Below are positions 52,653-60,501 of a DNA stretch of 64,000 nucleotides, piece after piece. The stretch is from CAYPNF01 sp964411985 (GTDB taxonomy: Bacteria > Verrucomicrobiota > Verrucomicrobiia > Limisphaerales > J093), in contig CAYPNF010000001.1 in NCBI GenBank assembly GCA_964411985.1, positions 186,001-250,000 of the forward strand. Reading direction: 5' to 3'. A program made the position numbers and the translations under genes. A model generated the notes under the pieces. It searched no databases, was not told the DNA's origin, and saw only the letters and a list, made by a program, of their open reading frames with translations. Position 1 is the stretch's first letter; the number at the start of each line of letters is the position of its first letter.

Positions 52653-52886
52653 ATGAGCGTCATCTGGATTCTTTTTGTCTGCAGCGTGATCGTGCTGCCT
52701 GCCACCGCCTTATGGGCACTAAACTGGGCCATTCGTCATGGCGAGTTTAGGAATCTGCCCAAGACTGCGTTATCCATCTTTGACGAAGAAGAGCCCGTAG
52801 GCCAACTCTCAGACCGTTTCCCCACGCCAAAGAACCTGCCTTCACCTCACCCTACGGACGTGGCTGCAGTCCCTCCTGTAAAATGA
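52653..52886 (+). CDS. ccoS: cbb3-type oxidase assembly protein CcoS
   Basis: 77 residues. Starts MSVIWILFVCSVIV, one membrane helix, then WAIRHGEFRNLPKTALSIFD followed by EEEP, matching the CcoS pattern WAVRSGQFDDLxxPAxRILFDD. CcoS is needed for cofactor insertion into cbb3 oxidase. It lies directly upstream of ccoN with a 4-bp overlap (ATGA), whereas CcoS usually follows CcoI in ccoGHIS operons. Confidence 0.75.
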   Translation: MSVIWILFVCSVIVLPATALWALNWAIRHGEFRNLPKTALSIFDEEEPVGQLSDRFPTPKNLPSPHPTDVAAVPPVK

Positions 52887-54373
52887 GCACCGCCAGTCCA
52901 AGCATTCTGAACGCGCTTTCCCCCTCTGACACAGAGGACTTGAACCAACGCCGGGCGACGCTGGCCGAGATTGACGCATCCTGCCGGGGGACGCTGATGA
53001 TCTTTTTTGGAGCCAGCCTGTTCTGGTTGATGTTCGGCACCGTCTTCGCCTTACTGGCTTCCTGGAAAATGCACTCCCCGGGATTCCTCGGCGATGTCTC
53101 CTGGCTGACCTTCGGACGCGTGCGCCCCGTTCACTTGAACTCCATGATCTTCGGCTTCGCCTCCGAAGCGGCTATCGCGGTCACCCTCTGGCTAATGTGC
53201 CGATTGTGCCGAACACCCTTGATGCATGGATGGATGGTGAACCTGGCCGGGATCTTCTGGAACGTGGGAGTGGCTGTTGGACTCTATGGCATTCTGATGG
53301 GGGACAGCACGGGCATCGAATGGCTCGAGATTCCCCCCTACGCCTCGCCCATTCTGTTTGTCACCTACGCACTCATTGGAATCTGGGGCATTATCACGTT
53401 CCGGTTCCGTCGCGAACGCCATTTGTACGTATCTCAATGGTATCTTCTCTCGGCACTTTTCTGGTTTCCGTGGCTGTATTCGGCCGCACAAATCCTCCTC
53501 GTGTTGGACCCCGTGCGCGGTAGTGTGCAGGCCGCCGTCAATTGGTGGTTTGCGCACAATGTGCTCGGACTCTGGTTCACGCCGATTGGGCTGGGTGCCA
53601 TTTACTATTTCATACCCAAGGTGCTGGGCAAGCCAGTCTACAATTATTCACTTTCGGTCATTGGTTTTTGGGCGCTGGCGCTGTTCTACAACTGGAACGG
53701 CATGCACCATTTGGTGGGAGGCCCCCTGCCCGCCTGGCTCATCACCGTCAGCATCGTGGCCAGTGGCATGATGACCATTCCGGTCATCACCGTCGGACTC
53801 AACCATCACATGACCATGTGGGGGAGTTTTCGAAAATTGAAAGACAGTCCAGTGCTGCGTTTCATGGTATTTGGCGGGATGAGCTATACTTTTACCAGCC
53901 TCCACGGCGTCCTGTTGGCGTTCCGGTCCGTAAGCGAAGTAACGCACTTCACCCATTCCACCATTGCCCACGCTCACCAGGGCATGTACGCGTTCTTCAC
54001 CATGATCATGTTCGGTGCGATCTACTACATCGTTCCACGGATCACCCAGACCGAGTGGCCTTCGGCCCGCCTCATCAGCATCCATTTCTGGGCCACGGCT
54101 TTCGGCATTAGTTTCTACGTTATCCCCCTCACCATCGGCGGGACGCTGGAAGGCCTGGCGATGATCAATCCTGACATCCCGTTCCTCGACCCCAGCAAGT
54201 ACAGCGTGGTAGGCATGACCCTTCCCTACCTCCGGATGCGCAGTTACTCCGGTTTCATCCTGTTGATCGGGCATACGGCATTTGCGATCAGTTTCGCCTG
54301 GCTCGCGTACCGGTGGCTGGCGGCCTCCTGGAGGCGCGAACCGGCGCGAGTTCTTTCCCCCGTTTCCGCATGA
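52883..54373 (+). CDS. ccoN: cbb3-type cytochrome c oxidase subunit I CcoN
   Basis: 496 residues, twelve helices, usual length. Metal and haem ligands visible: RPVHLNSMIFGF (low-spin haem His), WWFAHNVLGLWFTP (CuB His), NWNGMHHL (CuB His pair), and HSTIAHAHQGMYAFF (haem b3 and b His). FFIPK-type YYFIPKVLGKPVYNYSLSVIGFW includes the helix bearing the cross-linked Tyr of C-family oxidases. It reduces oxygen to water and pumps protons. Overlapped by ccoS at the start and by ccoO at the end (ATGA in both cases). Confidence 0.93.
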   Translation: MSTASPSILNALSPSDTEDLNQRRATLAEIDASCRGTLMIFFGASLFWLMFGTVFALLASWKMHSPGFLGDVSWLTFGRVRPVHLNSMIFGFASEAAIAVTLWLMCRLCRTPLMHGWMVNLAGIFWNVGVAVGLYGILMGDSTGIEWLEIPPYASPILFVTYALIGIWGIITFRFRRERHLYVSQWYLLSALFWFPWLYSAAQILLVLDPVRGSVQAAVNWWFAHNVLGLWFTPIGLGAIYYFIPKVLGKPVYNYSLSVIGFWALALFYNWNGMHHLVGGPLPAWLITVSIVASGMMTIPVITVGLNHHMTMWGSFRKLKDSPVLRFMVFGGMSYTFTSLHGVLLAFRSVSEVTHFTHSTIAHAHQGMYAFFTMIMFGAIYYIVPRITQTEWPSARLISIHFWATAFGISFYVIPLTIGGTLEGLAMINPDIPFLDPSKYSVVGMTLPYLRMRSYSGFILLIGHTAFAISFAWLAYRWLAASWRREPARVLSPVSA

Positions 54374-54981
54374 ACTACGGACCTCTCCTTTTTCTGGGTG
54401 CCTTTCTCACCATCGCAACCTCCTGGTGCGGATTGGTGCTGCTTCCCCAACTTCAATTTGGTTCACAGCAACCGGTGAGGATCGAGGAGACTGGCGAACT
54501 GTACCCCCAGGAGCTGCCGGGCCTCGCTGCCCAGGGCCGGGAAATCTATCGTGCCAACGGATGCATCTACTGCCATACCCAGCAGGTGCGGCCGGAAGGT
54601 TTTGGAGGCGATATCGCACGTAACTGGGGGCAACGCCGCACCGTGTCGCGCGATTACCTCTACGACAAACCGGTCATGCTCGGCACCATGCGCACCGGTC
54701 CGGACCTCACGAACATTGGTCTCCGTCAGTCTAGCGCCTCCTGGCACCTTCTCCACCTGTATGATCCCCAGATCACCTCCAAAGGATCCATCATGCCTCC
54801 CTTCCCGTTCCTCTTTCAGAAACGCCTCATCGGCTCCCAGCCTTCCACCAACGCCCTGGTCCTGCCCAAGGGATTCGAGGTGCCAGCTGGATACGAAGTG
54901 GTTCCGGGCCGGGAGGCGAACCTGCTGGTCCAATACCTCCTGAGTCTGAAGGCCAATGCCCCCTTGCCCGAAGCCAAATGA
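54370..54981 (+). CDS. ccoO: cbb3-type cytochrome c oxidase monoheme subunit CcoO
   Basis: 203 residues from the ATG at 54370. N-terminal anchor (LLFLGAFLTIATSWCGLVLLP), then YPQELPGLAAQGREIYRANG and the haem site CIYCHTQQVRP (65-69), the CcoO signature. Then DIARNWGQRRTVSRDYLYD and HLYDPQITSKGSIMPPFPFLF, with the axial Met. Standard CcoO length. It passes electrons from the c-type cytochromes to CcoN. 4-bp overlaps on both sides. Confidence 0.92.
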   Translation: MNYGPLLFLGAFLTIATSWCGLVLLPQLQFGSQQPVRIEETGELYPQELPGLAAQGREIYRANGCIYCHTQQVRPEGFGGDIARNWGQRRTVSRDYLYDKPVMLGTMRTGPDLTNIGLRQSSASWHLLHLYDPQITSKGSIMPPFPFLFQKRLIGSQPSTNALVLPKGFEVPAGYEVVPGREANLLVQYLLSLKANAPLPEAK

Positions 54982-55652
54982 ACCCGGACCAGCCGCCCCA
55001 ATCATCAGACCCAAGCCGCCCTGTTGGCGTGCCAGACCTCGCTCCTCGGGACGCGAATGAACATGTGGAACCGGGCGAAACGCACCGCTCGATGTCGCTG
55101 TGGTACGTTCTGCTGCTTTGCCTCTTCTTCGGCTGGGGCGGTTACTACACGCAGCGATACAGTTCTGGGTACTCGGCCTTGTCCTTCAATGAAAACGCCA
55201 TACCCGGCGTGGTCAACACCAACGCAGCCGCACCCGTCGATCCTTACGTTCTGGGCCGCCGCATCTTCGGTGATACCTGTGCCAAGTGCCATCAACCAGA
55301 CGGCCTTGGAGTCGCTGGCCAGTACCCTCCCCTAGTGGGATCCGAGTGGGTCCTTGCCGCAGGGCCAGCCCGCATGATCAGGATCGTCCTCGACGGTCTT
55401 CAGGGACCCATCAAGGTCAAAGGGGTTGGTTACGATAATGTCATGTCGCCCCACCGGGATTCGCTGAACGATGTCCAACTGGCTGCGGTCATCACTTACG
55501 TTCGCACCCAAAAAGAGTGGGGCCATACCGCTTCGCCGGTCACCCCTGAAGAAGTGGCCGCGATTCGCAAAAGGACCAAGGAGCGATCCGCGCTGGGGGC
55601 ATGGACGGGCCCTGAACTGATGGCGATTCCGGAAAATGAGCCGACCCAGTAA
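54978..55652 (+). CDS. ccoP: Monoheme CcoP-like cytochrome c subunit
   Basis: 224 residues. A membrane helix (about 41-57, LWYVLLLCLFFGWGGYY), then one haem site CAKCH at 101-105 with QPDGLGVAGQYPPL, and an axial Met in DNVMSPHRD. Canonical CcoP has two haem domains (about 300 residues); only one is present here, and no frame-shifted second domain was seen downstream. Position directly after CcoO supports a CcoP role. 4-bp overlap upstream, 17-bp overlap with the copper ATPase downstream. Confidence 0.85.
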   Translation: MNPDQPPQSSDPSRPVGVPDLAPRDANEHVEPGETHRSMSLWYVLLLCLFFGWGGYYTQRYSSGYSALSFNENAIPGVVNTNAAAPVDPYVLGRRIFGDTCAKCHQPDGLGVAGQYPPLVGSEWVLAAGPARMIRIVLDGLQGPIKVKGVGYDNVMSPHRDSLNDVQLAAVITYVRTQKEWGHTASPVTPEEVAAIRKRTKERSALGAWTGPELMAIPENEPTQ

Positions 55653-58449
55653 TCCGGTTGCTCGTCCCGAAAGGGAGCAGCAAATCAAGGAGTATTGCGC
55701 ATATTGCGAGGTTCCGTTGCCACCTCTGGACCGCCCAACGGCTGAGGGGCAATCCAAACACCGCTTCTGCTGCTACGGATGCCGGGTGCTTCATGATGCC
55801 GGGCAAAGACCTCTCGAGCAGGATCCGAACCCTGCTGCCTCCTGGTTCAAGGTCGCCATAGGAGCCGTTCTGGCCGGGCAGTCGATGCTGCTCGGATTAG
55901 CCATCAACCTGACCCCGGCAGAAGGGATGGCACGCATTCTCTTGCATGCGGCGCTGATGGTTTCCAGCTTTGCTGCTCTGGCTGTGCTGGGAAAGCCCTT
56001 GGCCCAGTCAGCCCTGGCTGATCTCCGGCAACGCCGCGTGACGATTGAGTTCCTGTTTTTGGCCGGAATCGCTGGCTCCCTCGGTGCCTCGCTCTACAGC
56101 AGTTTCGTGGGAAGCGGGCCGGTCTACTACGAAGTGGTGGCCGTGCTCGTCACGATCTACTCCGTCGGAAAGACCCTCGGCGCCCAGTCCCGCGCGCGCG
56201 CGCTGGCGGAAACCCGCCATTTGCAGCGCACTTTTGGCAAATGCCAACGGTTGGCTGCCGAAGGCTCCCTCGTTTCGGTCGGAGTCGAGGAGGTTCTTCC
56301 CGGAGACCAGATCCGAGTCCTGGCAGGTGAACCCATTCCAGTGGATGGCTTGGTAACCCAAGGGCAGGCCTTTGTTTGTGAAACCCCGCTCACAGGCGAG
56401 CCATTTCCCGTAGTACGGCGAGTCGGGGACGCTGTATTCGCGGGTTCCTACTCGGAGGACGGCGAGTTATGGCTTACGGCCACCGCGCCGGGCACACAGC
56501 GTCGGTTTGACGTCATCATCGCGGCCTTGGAAGACGCCCGTGAACGTCCTTCCCGGCTGCAAGCACAGGCCGACCGGGTGGTTCGATGGTTCCTGCCCCT
56601 GGTGTTGGTGGCCAGCTTGGGCACCTGCCTTTTCTGGACCTGGCATGAGGGATGGTCGGTGGGATTGTTTAACGCTCTGGCGGTGCTGCTGGTGGCGTGT
56701 CCCTGCGCTATGGGTCTGGCCACCCCCGTGGCTCTGTGGAGTGGCCTGGCCGCGCTGGCTGCCCGCGGACTCGTCGTGCGCGGAGGCGATGCCCTCGAAC
56801 GGGTGGCCAACCTGGACCAGGTGGTGTTTGATAAGACCGGAACCCTGAGCGAAGAGGAGTTGTCCCTGGTTGATTTGGTCACGGTGGGCAGGGCCACAGA
56901 CCGTGTGAGGATTCTCGCTCAACTGAGCGCCGTGCAGGCTCACTCCTCCCACCCCGTCGCGCGCGCCTTCAGTGGTCTTTCCACTCCTCCACTGACTCTT
57001 CCAGGGAGCGAACCCACGACCGCCGTCGGTTACCAGGTACGTTCCATCAAGACAGCGCCCGCCCGCGGAGTCGAGGCGTGGCTGGTGGCGTCTTCAGGTG
57101 CGGAACATCATCTGCGCGTTGGGCAACGAGAACTCATGCGCGAGCTGGGTGCGGAACGTGATCTGCTCGCGCAGCTCCAGCGAAAGCCGTCCGACCCATT
57201 GGTTTACATGGAGTGCGATGGACACTTGCAGGCCATCGGCGCTGTGAGGGAGCGTTTGCGTTCTTCGACACAGGAAGCCATGCGCGCGTTGGAAGAGCAG
57301 GGCCTCCATTGCAGCGTGATGACAGGGGATCGTGCAGAACGAGCCGCAGACCTGCTTGGCTGGAAGAATGTGCAAGGTGGTCTAACTCCGGATCAAAAGG
57401 CGGACCAAGTTTCCCGGCTTGAACAGACGGGCACCCGGTTGGGGTTTGTCGGGGACGGAGTCAACGATGCGCCGGCGATGCGGGCCGCTTCCTTGGGGAT
57501 TGCTTTGGCGCACGGGGCTGGGGTGACTACCGCTGGAGCTGACGCGGTTCTCTACGGTGGGGACCTGCGGGTTCTGCCCTATGCAGTAGCAGTAGCGCGG
57601 CGAGTACGCGCGTCCATCCGGTCCAACTTGGTCTTTGCGGCCACCTACAACCTCGTTGGAATCGCGCTGGCTGCCACAGGGATGTTGCATCCGGTGGTTT
57701 CGGCCCTGCTCATGGTGGTGTCCAGTTTCACCGTCTCGTGGCGAGCGCTGCGCAGCACGGAGAACGCGAAGGACTGTTGCGTTCTCCCCACGGAGAGGGT
57801 GGTGGAGCAAGCCTCTGAGGTCCGGCAAAGCGCGGCTGGCATCGAGAGAACCTCGACCCAACGTGCCCTCGGCTTTCTCCTGGTTCTCCAGGCGCCTTTC
57901 CTCGTCTATCTGGGCCAGCTCTCTCTCCTGCTTTCGGCTTGGGTCTGCGGAGTGCTCGTGGCCATGGGAATCTGGGTCGCAAGATACCGGCCCAAGAGCC
58001 GGGAGGTCGACCGTTTTGCCAACATGACCTTCGCCATGCTCAGCCTCGGCAATTGGGGCATGATTCTGGGATGGTGGGCCGACGCCGGGTTTGCGCCGGT
58101 CAGTATGGGCTGTCCGGGGTGCGATGCAGAGGATTTCAGGCTGAGCGCCATCGCCGCCATGCCTTGGATGAATCTGGGTATGGTGCTCCTGGGGGTGCCC
58201 CCTATGCTCCTCGAGCGCGAGGCGGGCCGAACAGGGCTCAGCCGTGCCGCGCTTGGGTTCCTCTCCACAGCGGGGATGATCGTGGGAATGGCCTTTGGGG
58301 GCTTCGTGGCCTTGCATTGGCTTGGCTCCCTCGTTCCCAACCGGTTCCTGCTCTCTTTGGCCGGAATGACCGTAGGCATGCTCCTGGGTATGTTCCTGTG
58401 CTGCGAATTGGGACGGGCCCTGGTCCTTGCCTGGCGACGGCGCGGCTAA
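55636..58449 (+). CDS. CcoI-like copper P-type ATPase with an extra C-terminal membrane domain
   Basis: 937 residues. The N-terminus has CAYC and FCCYGC, the metal-binding cation-ATPase zinc-ribbon-like module (about 18-55). The HMA domain (GMTCxxC) that normally follows in CcoI is absent, and the first helices begin by residue 75. P-type core: TGEPFP, CPC in the membrane (Cys355/Cys357), DKTGT with phosphorylated Asp399, SSHPVA, MTGDRAERA and GDGVNDAPA. After the last core helix (about 705) it continues with about 190 residues of a further six-helix, Met-rich domain containing MGCPGCDAEDF. It would load copper for cbb3 assembly. The C-terminal fusion is not recognised. Confidence 0.88.
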   Translation: MSRPSNPVARPEREQQIKEYCAYCEVPLPPLDRPTAEGQSKHRFCCYGCRVLHDAGQRPLEQDPNPAASWFKVAIGAVLAGQSMLLGLAINLTPAEGMARILLHAALMVSSFAALAVLGKPLAQSALADLRQRRVTIEFLFLAGIAGSLGASLYSSFVGSGPVYYEVVAVLVTIYSVGKTLGAQSRARALAETRHLQRTFGKCQRLAAEGSLVSVGVEEVLPGDQIRVLAGEPIPVDGLVTQGQAFVCETPLTGEPFPVVRRVGDAVFAGSYSEDGELWLTATAPGTQRRFDVIIAALEDARERPSRLQAQADRVVRWFLPLVLVASLGTCLFWTWHEGWSVGLFNALAVLLVACPCAMGLATPVALWSGLAALAARGLVVRGGDALERVANLDQVVFDKTGTLSEEELSLVDLVTVGRATDRVRILAQLSAVQAHSSHPVARAFSGLSTPPLTLPGSEPTTAVGYQVRSIKTAPARGVEAWLVASSGAEHHLRVGQRELMRELGAERDLLAQLQRKPSDPLVYMECDGHLQAIGAVRERLRSSTQEAMRALEEQGLHCSVMTGDRAERAADLLGWKNVQGGLTPDQKADQVSRLEQTGTRLGFVGDGVNDAPAMRAASLGIALAHGAGVTTAGADAVLYGGDLRVLPYAVAVARRVRASIRSNLVFAATYNLVGIALAATGMLHPVVSALLMVVSSFTVSWRALRSTENAKDCCVLPTERVVEQASEVRQSAAGIERTSTQRALGFLLVLQAPFLVYLGQLSLLLSAWVCGVLVAMGIWVARYRPKSREVDRFANMTFAMLSLGNWGMILGWWADAGFAPVSMGCPGCDAEDFRLSAIAAMPWMNLGMVLLGVPPMLLEREAGRTGLSRAALGFLSTAGMIVGMAFGGFVALHWLGSLVPNRFLLSLAGMTVGMLLGMFLCCELGRALVLAWRRRG

Positions 58450-58451
58450 AC

Positions 58452-58865
58452 TCATCTTCCCCGAAAGGGCCTGAATGGATAATACTCCACGGCACACACT
58501 TTCGCATTCCGGATGGCCGGATCCGCAGTGATGAGAGTCAGGCCCATGATGGCGGCGGTGGCGACAATGGTCCGATCGAAAGGATCCCCATGAAAGGCGT
58601 CCGAAAGCTGGTTGGTTTTCAATGCGATCTCCGGCGTTAGCTCGAGCAGTTTCACATTCTGGGCTAGCCCGGCCCCAAAGAACTCGGCCAGCGAGCCATC
58701 CAACTCCAGCCGGTTCAGCCGATGCAGAATTGCCGCCTCAAGCAGGCTAACGCTGCACAGTCCTTTGGGCTCGGCCGACGAGAGCAGATCGAGTACACGT
58801 CCCGGAATCGCACGTGGCACCACCACCGCGTTGATCCAAGGCGCGGTGTCGAGTAGGTAAGTCAC
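58452..58865 (-). CDS. vapC: PIN-domain toxin, VapC-type
   Basis: About 137 residues. Starts MTYLLDTAPWINAV from a GTG at 58865 (a GTG at 58880 is possible). Acidic PIN residues: Asp in LLDT, Glu in SLLEAAIL, and Asp pair in HGDPFDRTIVATA, closing LITADPAI. Family members are ribonucleases that cut tRNA or rRNA. The start overlaps the antitoxin stop (GTGA), the usual toxin-antitoxin arrangement. Convergent with the copper ATPase, with only 2 bp between stops. Confidence 0.85.
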   Translation of the reverse strand: MTYLLDTAPWINAVVVPRAIPGRVLDLLSSAEPKGLCSVSLLEAAILHRLNRLELDGSLAEFFGAGLAQNVKLLELTPEIALKTNQLSDAFHGDPFDRTIVATAAIMGLTLITADPAIRNAKVCAVEYYPFRPFRGR

Positions 58866-59083
58866 CGCATTCCTTTCCACTCAGCCTCCGGAATGGGCAC
58901 GGGGGAGACCGCGTCCTTGGCACGCAGATGCGTTCCTGCCCCCACGAAGGAGACTGGCTTGGCGGCCGCAACAACCCTCACGTAGGGCCGACCACGACGA
59001 GTGACCATCAGATCTTCACCGGCAGCAGCACTATCCAACAACGCCCCGTTCCGAAGCAGGGACCTTAGCGTGACCGTCTTCAT
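58862..59083 (-). CDS. Phd/YefM-type antitoxin (VapB role)
   Basis: About 73 residues from the ATG at 59083 (MKTVTLRSLLRNGALLDSAA). The body shows GEDLMVTRRGRPYVRVVAA, the Phd/YefM pattern in which an N-terminal DNA-binding domain is followed by a toxin-binding tail (here PIPEAEWKGMR). The open frame extends upstream to 59125. A palindromic sequence overlaps the start codon, suited to autorepression. It would neutralise the downstream PIN toxin. Confidence 0.8.
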   Translation of the reverse strand: MKTVTLRSLLRNGALLDSAAAGEDLMVTRRGRPYVRVVAAAKPVSFVGAGTHLRAKDAVSPVPIPEAEWKGMR

Positions 59084-59103
59084 GTCTGACAGTATGACTG
59101 ACA
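59083..59103. promoter_or_regulatory. Palindromic site at the antitoxin start
   Basis: TGTCTGACA is a perfect 9-base palindrome, followed after four bases by GACTGACA; on the minus strand TGTCAG occurs twice, 6 bases apart. The location over the start codon fits an autoregulatory operator of a toxin-antitoxin operon. Confidence 0.4.
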
Positions 59104-59164
59104 TCACGTTCCCTGTCAACCACACCTAACCTCCCCACCCTGAACTTGCAGTAGGGACAGTCCG

Positions 59165-60355
59165 TCACTCTTTCGGCACCACGTCGATCTGCAGCGCCGG
59201 GTCGGTCGCGGCGATGTAGCCGGTGGCCAGGCCAAGCTCCTGGCGCACCATGGCAGCCCCTTGGGCAATGGCGGAGGCCTTGTAGTAGGCAATCTCCCGG
59301 TTGCAGCCCTGGCGACCGAAACCACAGTCACTGGAAACGATGAGTCGCTCGGGCGGGATGTGTTTCATCGCTTTGCGGATGATGCCCGCCACTTCCTCTG
59401 GCCGGTCAGCCTGAAGCATGCGATGGCTTACGGTGCCAATGCAGACCTTCTTCTTGGAGTCCTTGAAACGATCGAATAGTTCTATGTCCTGCAGGTTGCG
59501 GTCGCGCATCTCCACCGTCCACACATCGCCCTTGCACTGCTCCATGTACATGGCCATGGAGGCGGCGTAACTGGTGTCTTCCATCACGCGCTGCATGTTC
59601 GGATTACCCCAGCAGGTGTGGATCCAGATTTCCACGTCGTCGAGCCCCTGGACCTCACGGTTGTAGGCGTCGAGCATAAACTTCACCTTCTCATGGTCAG
59701 CCCCGTAGGTGTTAGCCATGAAGTGCAGGCAGGGCTCCTCGATTTGGATGCATCGGCACCCGGCGTCGCGCAGGGCCAGGAGCTCCTTGTTCATCGCCTC
59801 AGCCAAATCCCAGATGACTTGCCGCATGTCTTTGTACTCGGGGGTGTGGATATCAAGGAACAGGGACATGACCTGCGAACAACAGGTGCCAAATCGAACC
59901 GGTTTGCGGCTCTTGGCCTGCGCCATGCGCCAAATCTTGGCATAATCGAGGGGTCGATGCTCGATCTTGCCGGTAACCTGTGGCCAGCGCCAACCGGTAT
60001 AAATCTCATAAAGGAGAGTCCCTGGCGGGTAACGCAGCCAGGCGGAGCGCGTATCGGCCGCCTGCATGTAGTCACCCTCTAGACCCGTCCACCGCTGCAG
60101 CGGGTAATGGTGCCAGGACCGCCCAGCCATATCCTCGTCCAGGTGGTAATCTCCATTCGTCAGGATATCCAGTCCGGCCCGTTCCTGGTCGTTCACCACC
60201 ACCGCGAGCGCGTCCTGGAACTTCTCTCGAAACCGCACATCCATCATGCAGGAGTCCAGCGGCTTGCCCCACATGCTGGTGTCGAACCACCGCGGCCGGG
60301 GCCACGAGCCAGTAACGGTGCTGGGAAGGATCAGATCTTTGGTTACAGTAAACAT
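59165..60355 (-). CDS. Cobalamin-independent methionine synthase family protein, C-terminal (catalytic) domain only
   Basis: 396 residues, about half the length of MetE (~755). It matches the MetE catalytic barrel: STVTGSWPRP at the start, CIQIEEPCLHF, WIHTCWGNPN (zinc His and Cys) and VSSDCGFGRQG (third zinc ligand Cys). The N-terminal folate-polyglutamate domain of MetE is absent. Stand-alone cores are known as archaeal methionine synthases using methylcobalamin or another donor, and also as alkyl-CoM or catabolic demethylases. Donor and acceptor are unknown here. Single gene. Confidence 0.8.
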   Translation of the reverse strand: MFTVTKDLILPSTVTGSWPRPRWFDTSMWGKPLDSCMMDVRFREKFQDALAVVVNDQERAGLDILTNGDYHLDEDMAGRSWHHYPLQRWTGLEGDYMQAADTRSAWLRYPPGTLLYEIYTGWRWPQVTGKIEHRPLDYAKIWRMAQAKSRKPVRFGTCCSQVMSLFLDIHTPEYKDMRQVIWDLAEAMNKELLALRDAGCRCIQIEEPCLHFMANTYGADHEKVKFMLDAYNREVQGLDDVEIWIHTCWGNPNMQRVMEDTSYAASMAMYMEQCKGDVWTVEMRDRNLQDIELFDRFKDSKKKVCIGTVSHRMLQADRPEEVAGIIRKAMKHIPPERLIVSSDCGFGRQGCNREIAYYKASAIAQGAAMVRQELGLATGYIAATDPALQIDVVPKE

Positions 60356-60501
60356 GCGACGATTTCCTCTAATTCAATGTGTTTATTCCGGGCATTAAAA
60401 GGTAACATACGCCGTGGAAGGTGCCTGTCAATTCGGCCCGGCTTTGCTCGAAGGATTCCGCTGTGACACGCCCTTGCCAATTGAACGGATGCGGGAGGGA
60501 A

